Assembly (NCBI RefSeq): GCF_000001735.4
Contig: NC_003075.7
Span: 1,861,001 to 1,925,000 of the forward strand
Source of the DNA: Arabidopsis thaliana
Taxonomy: Eukaryota; Streptophyta; Magnoliopsida; Brassicales; Brassicaceae
Direction: 5' to 3'
Length of the DNA: 64,000 nt
In this document: piece after piece, positions 1 through 11,428 of the stretch
Position numbering within the stretch: position 1 is the stretch's first letter
Layout: the number at the start of each line of letters is the position of its first letter
Notes under the pieces: generated by a model
Seen by the model: the letters and a program-made list of their open reading frames with translations, nothing else
Database searches by the model: none
Told to the model about the DNA's origin: nothing
Position numbers and translations under genes: made by a program

Positions 1-3000
1 TTCTTGTTTTTTTTTTTTTGCCAAGATACCAATTTTAGGTTTGCACCCATTGTAAAGCCACCCATTTCATTAATATGATATTTGCAGTTTAGCAAAAAAA
101 CAACGAAGAATAATTTTTCTAATGCATGCATTGTACAATAATACTCTAATAGCAATGTGTCTGGTCATGCACGTCTAAAGTAGAAAATAAATTTGACAGT
201 GTATGTGTTATAGTCACAGCCCAGAAAGAAGTTTACGTACCAATAGACCCTCTGCGTATAAGAGCTTCCCGTTAGTTGCTAGCAATTCAAGACCGAAGCC
301 ATCAATATTGATTTTGAGGTTTATTTGTTTTGTGAGAAAAAATAAGAGATTATTTCTTTGTTATATAGAGGTGGATGTTTACCTTTTTTTTTTCTTTTGT
401 AGATTTATGTATATACTCCTTTTTCTTCTATATTTGATAATTAATTGTAATATTCCCCTTTTCTAATATTTGGTCATATGAATTAGGGCTAGCGAAGTAT
501 AGACAACGGTGAGTTACGTTTTAACCAAAAGGAAAGTGTCTTTTCCACATATGCTCTTTCTCCAACAGATTGAAAGACAAAATTGGGGTTTAATGAGTTT
601 GAATTACTAATTCCTTTTTTAATTTTTATTTTTATCTAATAAGATACATATAGTTTTTGTATAATTATCTTATTTAGTTTTTCCAAAAAAAACGTGTACT
701 TTTAAGGACAAAGTAATCACTTTTCCTTTCTTCTATAATTGATGTAATTTAAAGAATTATCAAAGTTTATGGTGAAAATTTCATGAGCAAAAAGTATAAG
801 GGGAAAAGCTGAGAATGCAATTAGTTTATGGCTATAAAATCAGCCAACCCTTTAAATATTATATAATTATCTTCTTTTTTTGAAACATATTTCCATTAAA
901 TGTTGAACTTTTAATGAGAAAGTAGTTTCCATATAATGTTTTTCTGAATATATTTTATTTGACACATGTCAAAATCTGAGATTGATAAGACTACCACGTG
1001 TCATAATCTAGTGAGTTAGTAACTTTTGAAACCGTACTTTATATAATAAGGGAAAATACGAATTGGCTACCACTCATACCTTTTTTTATTTTCTCTACTA
1101 TAATTAAGTTGACTTTTCTTTGTCAATCCCAATTAATTTATCTTTGGATCATAAACTAAATATTATCATTTTTACCAAATATGAAACAATTAGTAGAAAG
1201 ATGCAAAAAGTGGAGAGATGCGACTCCCTCGTGTTCCAAGACCTTGACTATTAGTATAGTTTGTTCATATACCATATGACCTAGAATATATGTTATCAGA
1301 AAAATAAATATTTAAGGGGGACAAATATCAATTGTCGAATCAAGAAGTCGTGAAAAAGCAGTGAAACAATTTGATGGGAGAGAAAAAAGAAGAACAAAAA
1401 ATCAAATAATTATATTTTAGCACTAATTTCTCATGCCGGTAAACCTTAAAGTAATCAAAGTAATCAATCTTGGTATATAAATGTTTGTGCCATACATAAT
1501 CAAAGTTATCAATCTTGTACCCCAATTTATGGTTGTAAAAACTCTTATAACATGCTAAAATCTTATCATACAGAACTAAAAGCTCCTAACATTAGGAGAT
1601 TGAAGCAAATGAATAATTGAAGAGAGAATCAGAAAATGTAAAGTGTGGAAAGACGAGAGAGATTCTACGAGCACCACATATTCGTATTATTATTCTACCA
1701 TCGTTTCAAGACATGAAAGAAAGCAAAAAAACAAAAGAGAAAAAAACAAAAAAAATCAGACAATATATTGGAGGACCCTAGAAAACAATATACCACCAAA
1801 ACAACGACTCTTGAAATAAGGTTTATATAAAATAAGTTACTAACTCAAACTCAGGAGATCATGATATTTATATAAAATAAAGTTTTGAAAGTTACTTAAG
1901 ATACGGTTTTGAAAATTACTCACTAACAAGATCATAATATGTGACAAGTCTAACAATAAGATGTTTATATGTGTCATTAAAGACTTAATATTTTTATTCT
2001 CTTAAAAAAATAGAAAACCTAAAAAACTAAACAAATTTACATATACTAATTTTTATGTCTATATACATATATATAATTATTTTTATTAATCAAAAAGAAA
2101 ATTAACGAATTTGATTTTACATGTGTTATTGGTCAATTAAATAAATCTAACATCTACTCTATTATTTGAGACGTACGTTAAGTGATTCTCGGTTAAAAAA
2201 ATTTTTACCTTTAAATCATATGTTTAAAATGTTAATGTCATGAAAAAGTTTACCTTTTACTAAGAATCACTTAAGTTACGTTATAATCTTGGCCATTCGA
2301 TTGAATTGTTTGTGACCGTCCGATCTCTCGCCTTCACTTAAAAAACACGTGGATCCTTATGACCCGGGTTTACAATTATTGGGTCATACGTTATAATCTT
2401 GGCCATTCGATTGAATTAATTGTAGCCATTAATGTTTTTTGAATAAATTCTATAGCAAGATTTTTGGAGAGAGAATTTTTATTTATTTCCAATTAATATA
2501 TTCCCTTATTCAATACTATTCATAATTACGTGGGTTTAAAATTGGAAAACTAATTATACTCATATATCAACAATATTTATTATATTCTAAGAGATCATTA
2601 ATCCAATCAATATTTATAAAACATTTCATAATCAAAGCTGCTTTATTTATAGATATAACATTATAAATATCGAATTAATATGTTTGAATTCGAAATTGGG
2701 TTAAATATTCTAAATTTATTTAAATAACTGGAAAAATAATTTTAACTAAACTTTTTTTTATGTTTGATAATTAAAATAGAAAAAATATTTTTAAACATTT
2801 AAAAATAAAATTAATTACATTTTTGGTTTATATTAATTTTTGTTAATTAAATTAATCGAATTCCTTTTTCAGCAACTGAATCATATTAATTTAAAATATC
2901 CAATGCGTATATTCCTTTCTTAAATTTGAATATATCACTTCTCCATAATTATAGGTAATCAAATATTTAGTTGGATATTCATTTTTGAATTAACATAAAG

Positions 3001-4120
3001 TTTCCGAACAATTTCCATAATTAAATAACTACTTATAAGATAATTGCTAAACATTCTCCTATAATTATGGGATTCATCATAATCATTAAACTTGACTTCC
3101 ACGATTTAATATTTTATGCATATTTTAAACCTAAAAATTTATATCTTATAAATATTGTACGTCCCATTTCAAGAACTTACTCAGCAGTTCCTATCTTCTT
3201 TTACTCTCTCGTTTCTTTTTTATTCTAGCAGAAGAAAACGAGACCATGAAGAAATTAAAACTGAGGTTGTGGATCGACGAGACCATGGAGAAAACAATAT
3301 ATCGAGGTATCCTCTCACACTCTCTGTTTTTCTCTATTTTTTTCATGTTTTTCTCACATCTGTTTTTTAAAATATTTATGCAGGTAATGTGGGAGATTAA
3401 AATGTAGACGCACACATGATTTTGTTAAAGTATGTCTTGCTTTCTAATTATTTATCTTTTATGCAAAGTAATATGTTAAGCTTTTTTTACCTCTCTATAT
3501 ATTTATAAGATGAGTAATTCTGATTGAATTTTTTTTATTGGGATTACGGTCTTTTTCCTGTTAATTTGCAGAAACATGATGATGATTTATAATTTGACTA
3601 CTATCTTCCAATGAACAACAAAATTATAAGGTATGCAATAATTTTCTTAAATCTGATCGATAGATTCTCTTTCACTAATATATTGAGATTGTGTAAATAT
3701 TTTTGACTGTAGTTTAGATTTTAATATATTGGTATTGTTAATTAAATTAATTGAATTTTAATATAAGTTTAATTTTGATAAAATTTATTTTTGTCTTATT
3801 AATTTGTCAAATTTGATAATTAATATATGTATTAATAAAATACACTAAACCCCAACACACCATGTATATAAGTACATATACTAAATATACAATTATATAT
3901 TCAAAGGGATACATCAATTTTGTAATACATTCAATAGTATCCATGTTTAAATATGAGAATATTTAATGAAAACACCAAAAATTAGGAGAATAGGAGAATA
4001 GGGCTTAGAGAGATTAGGAGAATAGGGCTTAGAGAGATTGATTATTTGATGAAATGTTAATATAAAATTTGAATGTTTTATTTTTAAATTTTAAGTCATT
4101 TAATGTGAATTTGGTATTAT
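1..4120. other. AT-rich intergenic region without genes
   Basis: No open reading frame here has recognisable homology; the short ones are chance ORFs in AT-rich DNA. A perfect 30-bp direct repeat lies at 2278-2307 and 2388-2417, and a perfect 24-bp tandem duplication at 3992-4015 and 4016-4039. Between 2300 and 4000 the sequence is extremely A+T rich. I see no RNA gene. Confidence 0.7.
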
Positions 4121-4138
4121 GTAAAACTAATTTATGAG
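4121..4138. repeat. 18-bp target-site duplication of LINE copy 1, left
   Basis: The sequence gtaaaactaatttatgag occurs here and again at 5614-5631, immediately outside the two ends of a LINE fragment. A long, exact duplication next to a poly-A-like 3' end is typical of target-primed reverse transcription. Confidence 0.85.
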
Positions 4139-5613
4139 CTGACTATAGTAAAAAAAAAAAAATGTGTTCGCCCTAATTATTCTCTCCCAAGCACGGAAAC
4201 CAAGGAGCCGCTTCCCTTAGAAATATGAGCTTCTTTCTCCGACGTTCCTCTTCTGGTATCTTCCTTGTCTGATCGGTGCTAGCTGCTAAGGCGAGATCTC
4301 TCAGGCGGACCTCTTTTTTGGCGGCGTTGCTGTTTTTCGGTGAGACTTTCCACATGAGATGACTTTCTTTCTTTTGACTTCGAGCCACTCTCATCGTTTT
4401 CCGATATTTTTGGTTGCTTTCCTTGATCTGAGGCCTCCTCCTGCTCTACCACTGGAGTCTTCTTCTCCGCCGACTCCACCAGAACCACCTGACCCCCTGA
4501 CCCTCAGTCTGCCTCTCCATTATTGTATCTCTTGCTCAGTCACCCTCGACGACGAGAAACCGTCTCCTTTCTGCAAAGTCACTCAATAGCTTTGGAGTGC
4601 TGCGTCTCGACGAGTCCTTCTTTCCACACTGGTTTGGAGAGATGGTCCCCCAGGTTTGCTTGTCCTTCTCGTTCTCTAATTCTTCTAATATGGGAAGGAA
4701 TTTGTTTCTTGAATGTGCGGTTCTGGTTTGGTGGAACTCGGGGTTAACTCAATCAATTTCGATGGGTTTAGATACTTTTGTGTCTATGTTTTTGCTCTCT
4801 TCTAGCACCCTTATCGCTTTGTTGCGATAGCTTCTGCAGTATGCAGATTCTGTCTTGATTTGGCTCGGCTTGAAATTGTCTCATGGTAGCTTAGACATAG
4901 TTATTTGTTTCAGTTTAACCGGCCAGCTGCCCGAAACTTATTGGTTTTTGAAAATAGGAGTATCACTGAAGCTAACACTTTGTCTAAGGCTCTCTGTGTT
5001 GCGAAGCTGACTTGTAAGGCTCCTAAACGTTGCATACCTACAACTCTACCTCTTATTGAGGCGGCTCCCCTGTCTTTACCTTGTATTGAGGTTCGTTCCA
5101 CCAGCATTCCTCGGTCTGAGGCTCTTTCTCTTGTCTTACCTCAGTGTGAGGATTTTACTTGTTTCACGGACGCGGCTTGGAACACGTTCTCTGGCTCCTG
5201 CGGTATGAGATGGATTTTTAAAACTCAACACCAAAGAGTTATCCACCAGGGCTCGTCTTCTCGACTTCATACACCTTCGGCCTTAGCTGCCGAAGCCTTT
5301 GCGTTTAAATCGGCGCTGACTGCAGCGTTGCGAATGGAATTCACCTCCATCACAGTTTGCTTGGACTCTCAAGTCCTCATATCTCTGTTCAATACAGAGA
5401 CCACATCGAATGAGCTTCAGGGGATACTTCATGATATGACCTGTTTGTGTCGTTCACTCCTATATTTTAAATTCTGCTTTATTTCACGTTTAGCTAATAT
5501 GTCAGCTGATGCAATAGCCAAAGAGGCTTTGTTTTCTTTTGATTTCCCTGTTGTATGAACCTTTTAAGATTACTTCAATGAAGATTACAGTTTGACCCAA
5601 AAAAAAAACGAAG
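4139..5613 (+). mobile_element. Internally deleted LINE (non-LTR retrotransposon), copy 1
   Basis: About 1.47 kb between perfect 18-bp direct repeats. The 3' end is an A-rich run (5599-5608) just before the right TSD. The only recognisable coding part is the C-terminal RNase H domain at 4905-5558; endonuclease and reverse transcriptase are absent. The 5' part (4180-4880) is G+C-richer, leader-like sequence and shares a ctccca(a/g)gcacg motif near its start with the leader of the large LINE at 58560 onward. Because leader-like and 3' sequence are both present but the middle is missing, I infer an internal deletion rather than simple 5' truncation. It cannot move by itself. Confidence 0.8.
4905..5558 (+). 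pseudogene. RNase H-like C-terminal domain of a LINE ORF2
   Basis: The frame is open for 217 codons but has no good ATG at its start, so it is a fragment of a larger polyprotein. Visible RNase H-like (RVT_3 type) features are the CFTDAAW start with the first catalytic Asp, AAEAFAFKSAL with the Glu helix, VCLDSQVLI with the next Asp, and MSADAIAKEAL with the final conserved Asp. In an intact element this domain degrades the RNA of RNA-DNA hybrids during retrotransposition. It is colinear with the RNase H domain at the window's right end (about 63600-63990), which shares the motif LHGILHD/LQGILHD, so the two LINEs are one family. The residues remain but the reverse transcriptase is lost, so it is not expected to function. 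Confidence 0.75.
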
Positions 5614-5631
5614 GTAAAACTAATTTATGAG
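5614..5631. repeat. 18-bp target-site duplication of LINE copy 1, right
   Basis: Exact copy of 4121-4138, placed directly after the A-rich 3' end of the LINE fragment. Confidence 0.85.
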
Positions 5632-5823
5632 ATTATAGAATATAACAAAACTATATCTTAAACAATGTTTATTTCCAAACCATTTTGTGTATTTCTCTTT
5701 TTGGCTCATTATGTTTTGTTATATGTTAATTATTTTAATATATGGTAATTATATTGATTTGATATGATATATATATTTTTTTGATATAAAATTTAACACT
5801 TATCCATTAAAATAACGTGTGCA

Positions 5824-5832
5824 TAATTAAAA
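5824..5832. repeat. 9-bp target-site duplication (taattaaaa), left end of 15.6-kb MULE
   Basis: The 9-mer taattaaaa abuts the terminus starting gaaaattt and recurs at 21466-21474, next to the opposite terminus. Nine bases is the standard Mutator-superfamily TSD. The sequence is AT-rich, so chance identity must be considered; the symmetric terminal motifs argue against it. Confidence 0.65.
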
Positions 5833-6029
5833 GAAAATTTCTTTCTGATGCCTTTTTCAGGATGCCCTTTTTTAACTCTACCCTTTTGTTTTATCCATTT
5901 TCATTTAAACCTTCTTTAAATTTTTAATGACCATTTTATCTCTATTTTTAAATTTTTTTAGGTTAACAAAATGATATATTAATTTTTTTCGCCTAAATTT
6001 TATCGCAAAAAAAAATTTTATGGGGGGAA
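5833..6029 (+). repeat. Left terminal inverted-repeat region of the 15.6-kb MULE
   Basis: It begins gaaaatttctttctgatgcc and carries three (t/c)(g/a)ccctttt-type blocks, then a gaccattttat block and a cgc...aaaaaaa stretch. The same order of blocks is found, reverse-complemented, at 21240-21465, and the first 60 bases resemble 48825-48885. Confidence 0.65.
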
Positions 6030-6890
6030 AAAGATTTACAAGGGATTTTAAAAGGGTTTTAAAATAACTAAAAGGAATTTTAAAAGGTTTTAACGATTTA
6101 CAAGGGATTTTAAAAGGTTTTAAAAGATTTACAAGGGATTTTAAAAGGGTTTTAAAAAATTTACAAAGAATTTTAAAAGGCTTTTAAAAGATTTACAAGG
6201 GATTTTAAAACGTTTTTAAAAGATTTACAAGGGATTTTAAAAGGGTTTTAAAAGATTTACAAGGGATTTTAAACCTCTTGTAAATCTTTTTAAAACCTTG
6301 TAAATCTTGTAAATCTCTTATAAATCTTTTTAAAAAAAACATTTATTCCCTTTAAACCCTTTTAAAATCCCTTGTAAATATTTTTAAAACCCATTTAAAC
6401 CCTTTTAAAATCCCATTTAAACCCTTTTAAAATCCCTTGTAAATATTTTTAAACCCTTTTAAAATCCCTTGTAAATCTTTCAGAACACTTTTAAACCCTT
6501 TAAAAATCTTTAAAAAATCTTTAAAAAACCTTTCTAAATCTTTTAAAATCCTTTAAAATCTCTTGTAAATCTTTTAAAATCCTTTTAAAACAATTTTAAA
6601 CCCTTTAAAAATCTTTTAAAAACCTTTGCAAATCTTTTAAAACCCTTAAAAATCCCTTGTAAATCTTTTAAAACCTTTTTAAAATCCCTTGTAAATCTTT
6701 TTAAAACGTTTTCAAATGCCTTGTAAATCTTTTAAAAGCCTTTTAAAATCCTTTGTAAATTTTTTAAAACCCTTTTAAAATCTCTTGTAAATCTTTTAAA
6801 ACCTTTTAAAATCCCTTGTAAATCTTTTAAAACCTTTTAAAATTCCTTGTAAATCTTTTAAAACCCTTTTAAAATCCCTTGTACAACTTG
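6030..6890. repeat. Subterminal array of the aaatcccttgtaaatc motif, left
   Basis: A degenerate tandem array of 25-35-bp units. From 6030 to about 6280 the units read gatttacaagggatttt; from about 6285 to 6890 they read in the opposite sense (aaatcccttgtaaatc), so the array is itself an imperfect palindrome. The 6480-6890 part is colinear, in direct orientation, with 20830-21165, including an unusual ttttaaaacaattttaaaccc junction. It ends within about 15 bases of a broken PME exon. There is no coding potential. Confidence 0.85.
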
Positions 6891-6901
6891 TAATTCATTA
6901 A

Positions 6902-7189
6902 CGACCGTGGAAGTTGTACTCAAGAACAGTGATCATTTTGTCTTTCATTGACAACCACATTGACCCGGCTGGTTGGTTCCCATGGGATGGCGAGTTTGCG
7001 CTCTCCACATTGTATTATGGAGAGTATGCGAATACTGGTCCTGGAGCGGATACGAGCAAGAGAGTGAATTGCAAGGGATTTAAAGTTATTAAAGACTCAA
7101 AAGAGGCCGAACAATTCACTGTGGCGAAGCTTATTCAAGGAGGATTATGGTTGAAACCCATAGGAGTTACTTTCCAAGAGTGGCTTTGA
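6902..7189 (+). pseudogene. Pectin methylesterase 3'-exon fragment
   Basis: The frame begins at RPW, the last three residues of the conserved PME LGRPW motif (its Arg is catalytic), and runs about 95 codons to a natural stop. It is colinear with the C-terminus of the complete PME at 9422-11387: shared blocks are DPAGW-PW-GE, LSTL-Y-EY, GPGA-TS-RV, KGFKV and EQFTVAKL. Everything upstream of RPW is missing and is replaced by the repeat array ending near 6890, so the array junction cuts the exon inside a catalytic motif. It keeps a plausible 3' end with an aataaataa element near 7281. It looks like a relic of a second PME copy and cannot encode an active enzyme. Confidence 0.8.
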
Positions 7190-9335
7190 TTTTAATGTCT
7201 ACTTGTTCTTGTACTTTGTGTTGTGTCACCTCTGTTTTAGTTTAATGTATTTTCTGTTTTGTTTTGTATGACTTACCCAATAAATAACATGCTCTGTTTC
7301 GCAAGTATTAGGTTAATGCATATAATATTTTGAATAACTTTAACACTAACTAATTGAATATTTTCAATATATAATCATACTCGCACTCATCAGTCATAAC
7401 ACCATCAATTTAATTTTTTTTTATGGGGTTATTATATGTACTAGATGACTAAAACTTTGAGAATATTTTCATGAATAATATGAATTTTGTTTAAGTTGAT
7501 TACATTATTTATCAGGAACAGTAGTTACCAAAAATAATAGTTTCATATTAAATTTTACACGTTGGTCATATAGGGGATCCTTGCTTATTGCATTCTGCAT
7601 GGCATGTCAGCACAGTGTATCAGCATGTGATATAATTTTACTATAAGTAGAGCATTCATCGGTCGTAAATTTTCGGAATATTCAGTGTATTTATTTTCTA
7701 TTTTTTTCCGTTTTCTATTATTTCTGTATTTCTCAATACAATAAAAATTCAAACTAACCAAAAATTCAGAAAAGATCACTATATTATATATAAAATCAAT
7801 TGCCGCCCAAAAAGAAATCTGTTTTACAATGAATATAACTGAACAATTATACATATATCTAGCAAATCTATCTTTTGGCATTTCTAAATTAATAATCTCC
7901 ATTGAAGAGCTGCAACTTTGTGCTTGCTAAAACTTTTTCACCTGCAACAAAATGAGTATTATGGGAGATTTAAAAATCAACATAGGCATACAAAAATATT
8001 CCAGAAAGAAGAGAGAGACAATAAGGACAACAAATTTTGAGTCATATCATATTTGTTGTGATGGGCTCCATCCCATTGATAAATACCTTAATCAACCGAT
8101 TGTCAGCTGAATTCCTCATGCTAATACCTAACTATACAATATTATAATTGCCATATACTGGAAAACTAGCAGATTGCACAACAATATAGAAAAGACACAA
8201 GCATAAGAAAGAAGCCTACGCGACAATTACTACAACATCTCCATATTGAATGGTCTTCTGATATACAATACCATTCCATGCGCGCAGACTGAGACTTTGT
8301 AAGTATGTGAAGCATCTCACGAGAGTTCTCAGTCAAATGCAACTCAACAAAGAAATCATAAGAAAGCATTAAATATTGAAAGCATTGAGAAGCAAATTAG
8401 TTCATGAACCACATCACATCAGCATCCTGGAGACCAAAAAAGGAAGACAATGAATCACTCAATAGAAGAACTGATAAGTTTTTGCTTTCACTGCCAAGAG
8501 TGTAAGAAACATACCGCAAAAACAGACTACTAAACCCTTTTCAAGAACAATCCGAAGGAAATTGATTCTTCTCCACATCATTTAGCATCCAAAGCAATGA
8601 CCACCATCTTTAGTTGCAGCTCTACGCAGCACATCTAAAGCTTTCTTGTTCTTTTACCAATTCTAAAAATCTCAAAGAAGAGATCGATTCCAGATACAAT
8701 AGCTGCATAAGATTCATTCAAAGTTGTCAAAATTACAGTACCATTTTTTTACGGAGGAATGACAAGTTATGAGAGTGCTTTTATTATATCTTTTCGGGTA
8801 AACATTGTAACGTAGTGAAAGTTGAGAGTGAATTGCCTAACAACCGATAGAATCAACCAAAAAGAAAAAAAGAACATCTTTTCTAACGACCAAAAAAAAA
8901 ACCTAGGGGTTTTCTATTTATTAGGTGTATATTGTCTTTTCTAGTACTAAAACAATAATGGCTAAGTCTCATCCTCACACGTAAGAGATTAAGGTTGAGA
9001 ATATATTGTATTGTTGTTAGCATAACCTAAAATGGATGAAACCAATTTCTACCAAATTCATTTTTTTTTAGCCATTTAGAGTACAGTGGAAAACAAGTAT
9101 TTCAACTAAAGTACTCTAAGACAATTCTTCTTCTATCTTTTATGAGCTGAAAATTTTGGACCACTTTTCTTTTCTGTTCTTTGTGGATAATAAAACCAAA
9201 CTTCACTGAATTATAGCTTCAATTCACATTGCACTGAATTTTTAGATTGATCTCAAAATAAAGTTTTTTTCCTAAATATTGTCATTTATTGAATACAATT
9301 AATTAAATGTAAATTGATTAAGTTGCTTTGCTTTG
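7190..9335. other. Intergenic region with no supported gene
   Basis: AT-rich. After the PME fragment's 3' end (to about 7300) I find no convincing ORF. A G+C-richer patch at about 8160-8710 has minus-strand coding-like character but does not form an exon I can name. The last 300 bases are the PME promoter. Confidence 0.55.
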
Positions 9336-9342
9336 TATATAA
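9336..9342 (+). promoter_or_regulatory. TATA box of the PME gene
   Basis: The heptamer tatataa sits 80 bases upstream of the PME start codon, leaving room for a leader of about 50 bases. A CT-rich stretch (cgctccctcctctttc) follows and could hold the transcription start. Confidence 0.6.
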
Positions 9343-9421
9343 GACCACCATCGCTCCCTCCTCTTTCATCAGTTAAGATAATATAAATTCAGTAATTAAG
9401 AGAGAAGAAATAAACACAAAA

Positions 9422-11387
9422 ATGTTGGTTAAAGTTTTCTCTTTTTTCATCCTTATGATAACAATGGTGGTTATTGGTGTTAGCAAAGAATATTGTGATG
9501 ACAAACACTCATGTCAAAACTTTTTGTTGGAGCTTAAGACAGCTTCCTCGTCACTCTCGGAGATTAGACGTCGTGACTTATTGATCATCGTTTTGAAGAA
9601 TTCCGTGCGGAAGATCGACATGGCTATGATTGGTGTGATGGAAGATACAAAACAACATGAGGAGATGGAGAATGATAAGCTATGTTTGAAGGAGGACACA
9701 AATCTATTTGAGGAGATGATGGAGTCGGCAAAAGATAGGATGATCCGTTCAGTGGAGGAACTCTTAGGAGGAGAATTCCCTTATCTTGGATCTTACGAAA
9801 ACATCCACACTTGGCTCAGTGGCGTTCTTACTAGCTACATCACATGTATCGACGAAATTGGTGACGGTGCCTATAAACGTCGGGTCGAGCCACAGCTTCA
9901 AGACCTCATTTCTAAGGCAAAGGTAGCTTTGGCTCTTTTTATCTCCATTTCGCCGAGAGACAACACCGAACTTAACTCGGTGGTTCCCAATAGCCCGTCT
10001 TGGTTATCTCATGTTGACAAGAAAGATCTATATCTCAATGCTGAGGTAATAAAACGGAACCCTAATATTTTTAAGTTATAATTTGATAATCGTGAAAAAC
10101 AAATTAAGGATAGACTTGATACTCAAGTAACAAATATTTAGGATTTGTATATTTACCTTTTATTGTATTTACTTGTAGATAAATTCTTTTTCCTTAGAGA
10201 TCACCAGTTCTATAAATATAGACCTTAAGGTCACGTAAATCGATATTTTTGCATCTCTTAACAAACCTTTTATCATTTTTCTCTTTCTTTCTACTGCTTA
10301 TAGAATTTCTTCTGTTTTTTATAAAGCAGGCTCTAAAAAAGATTGCCGATGTTGTGGTCGCGAAAGATGGGACCGGAAAGTACAACACAGTGAATGCGGC
10401 CATTGCAGCAGCACCTCAACACAGCCACAAGAGATTCATCATCTATATAAAGACAGGCATTTATGATGAAATCGTCGCCATTGAGAATACGAAACCCAAT
10501 TTAACTCTTATAGGTGATGGTCAAGATTCAACCATCATCACGGGCAATTTAAGCGCTAGCAATGTTAGAAGAACGTTCTACACTGCAACTTTTGGTAAGA
10601 GTTTGTGTTCTATTCTTGAATAATTTATAGTTTTCTCTTCTTTATACCAAACTATAACATTCTTAAAGACAATTCTAATTATACTAAAAATATGTTTGAA
10701 GCTTCTAATGGTAAAGGATTCATCGGAGTAGACATGTGCTTCCGAAACACGGTCGGGCCGGCAAAAGGACCAGCTGTTGCCCTCCGTGTGAGTGGTGATA
10801 TGTCCGTCATTTACAGATGTCGTGTCGAGGGATATCAGGATGCCTTGTATCCTCACATAGACCGCCAGTTTTATAGGGAGTGCTTTATTACCGGTACTGT
10901 AGATTTCATTTGTGGAAACGCAGCGGCGGTATTTCAATTCTGCCAGATTGTAGCAAGACAGCCTAATATGGGGCAAAGCAATTTCATAACCGCTCAATCA
11001 CGCGAGACTAAGGACGACAAATCGGGCTTCTCAATTCAAAACTGCAACATCACAGCAAGTTCGGATCTAGATACAGCAACCGTAAAAACGTATCTTGGAA
11101 GGCCTTGGAGGATATTTTCAACAGTCGCGGTTCTGCAGTCTTTCATCGGTGATTTAGTTGATCCCGCAGGCTGGACTCCTTGGGAAGGAGAAACTGGTCT
11201 GTCAACTCTCCACTACCGCGAATATCAAAATAGGGGTCCGGGAGCTGTGACTAGCAGAAGGGTGAAGTGGTCGGGCTTTAAAGTTATGAAAGATCCTAAA
11301 CAGGCTACAGAATTCACTGTAGCCAAGCTCTTAGATGGAGAAACTTGGCTAAAAGAAAGTCGAATTCCATATAAAAGTGGATTGTAA
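9422..11387 (+). CDS. PME42: Pectin methylesterase with PMEI pro-region (PME42-like)
   Basis: Group 2 plant PME that removes methyl esters from cell-wall homogalacturonan after export. Exons by GT-AG rules: 9422-10045, 10330-10594, 10702-11387 (524 codons plus stop, all phases consistent). The start is the ATG before a hydrophobic signal segment (residues 1-20). The inhibitor-like pro-region spans about 24-165 with its Cys residues. The catalytic domain starts near 210 and shows GIYDE, Gln342-Asp343 in GYQDALY, Asp364 in the TVDFICGN block and Arg430 in LGRPW. The first conserved Gln of the usual QAVALR motif is Pro320 here (GPAVALR), so the oxyanion arrangement may be altered; as I recall, close Arabidopsis paralogues share this. 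No clear RRLL-type processing site lies between the domains. It sits inside the 15.6-kb MULE, with a PMEI gene 5.5 kb downstream. The name PME42 is from memory. Confidence 0.8.
10046..10329 (+). other. PME intron 1
   Basis: Phase-0 intron, gtaata to aaagcag, separating the PMEI pro-region from the catalytic domain. This is the usual position in group 2 PMEs. Confidence 0.75.
10595..10701 (+). other. PME intron 2
   Basis: Starts gtaaga and ends tttgaag. It splits the Ala codon of the ATFASNG block and keeps the frame with exon 3. Confidence 0.75.
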
Positions 11388-11428
11388 TAATGTTGTTCCA
11401 TGCTTCACAAGTATAACGTACTAAATAA

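Noticed and set aside
4359-4830. Overlapping short ORFs (Pro/Ser-rich)
   Set aside because: They lie in the leader-like part of LINE copy 1, in different frames, with no similarity to the ORF1 of LINE copy 2 that I can see.
6030-6890. Regularly spaced repeats suggestive of a CRISPR array
   Set aside because: Plant nuclear DNA; units are degenerate, AT-rich and contiguous without unique spacers, and lie at a MULE end.
8166-8700. Possible exons of a minus-strand gene (for example a KKALDVLRRAATKDGGHCF-like stretch)
   Set aside because: Only one short peptide looks protein-like, with no motif I recognise and no linked exons.
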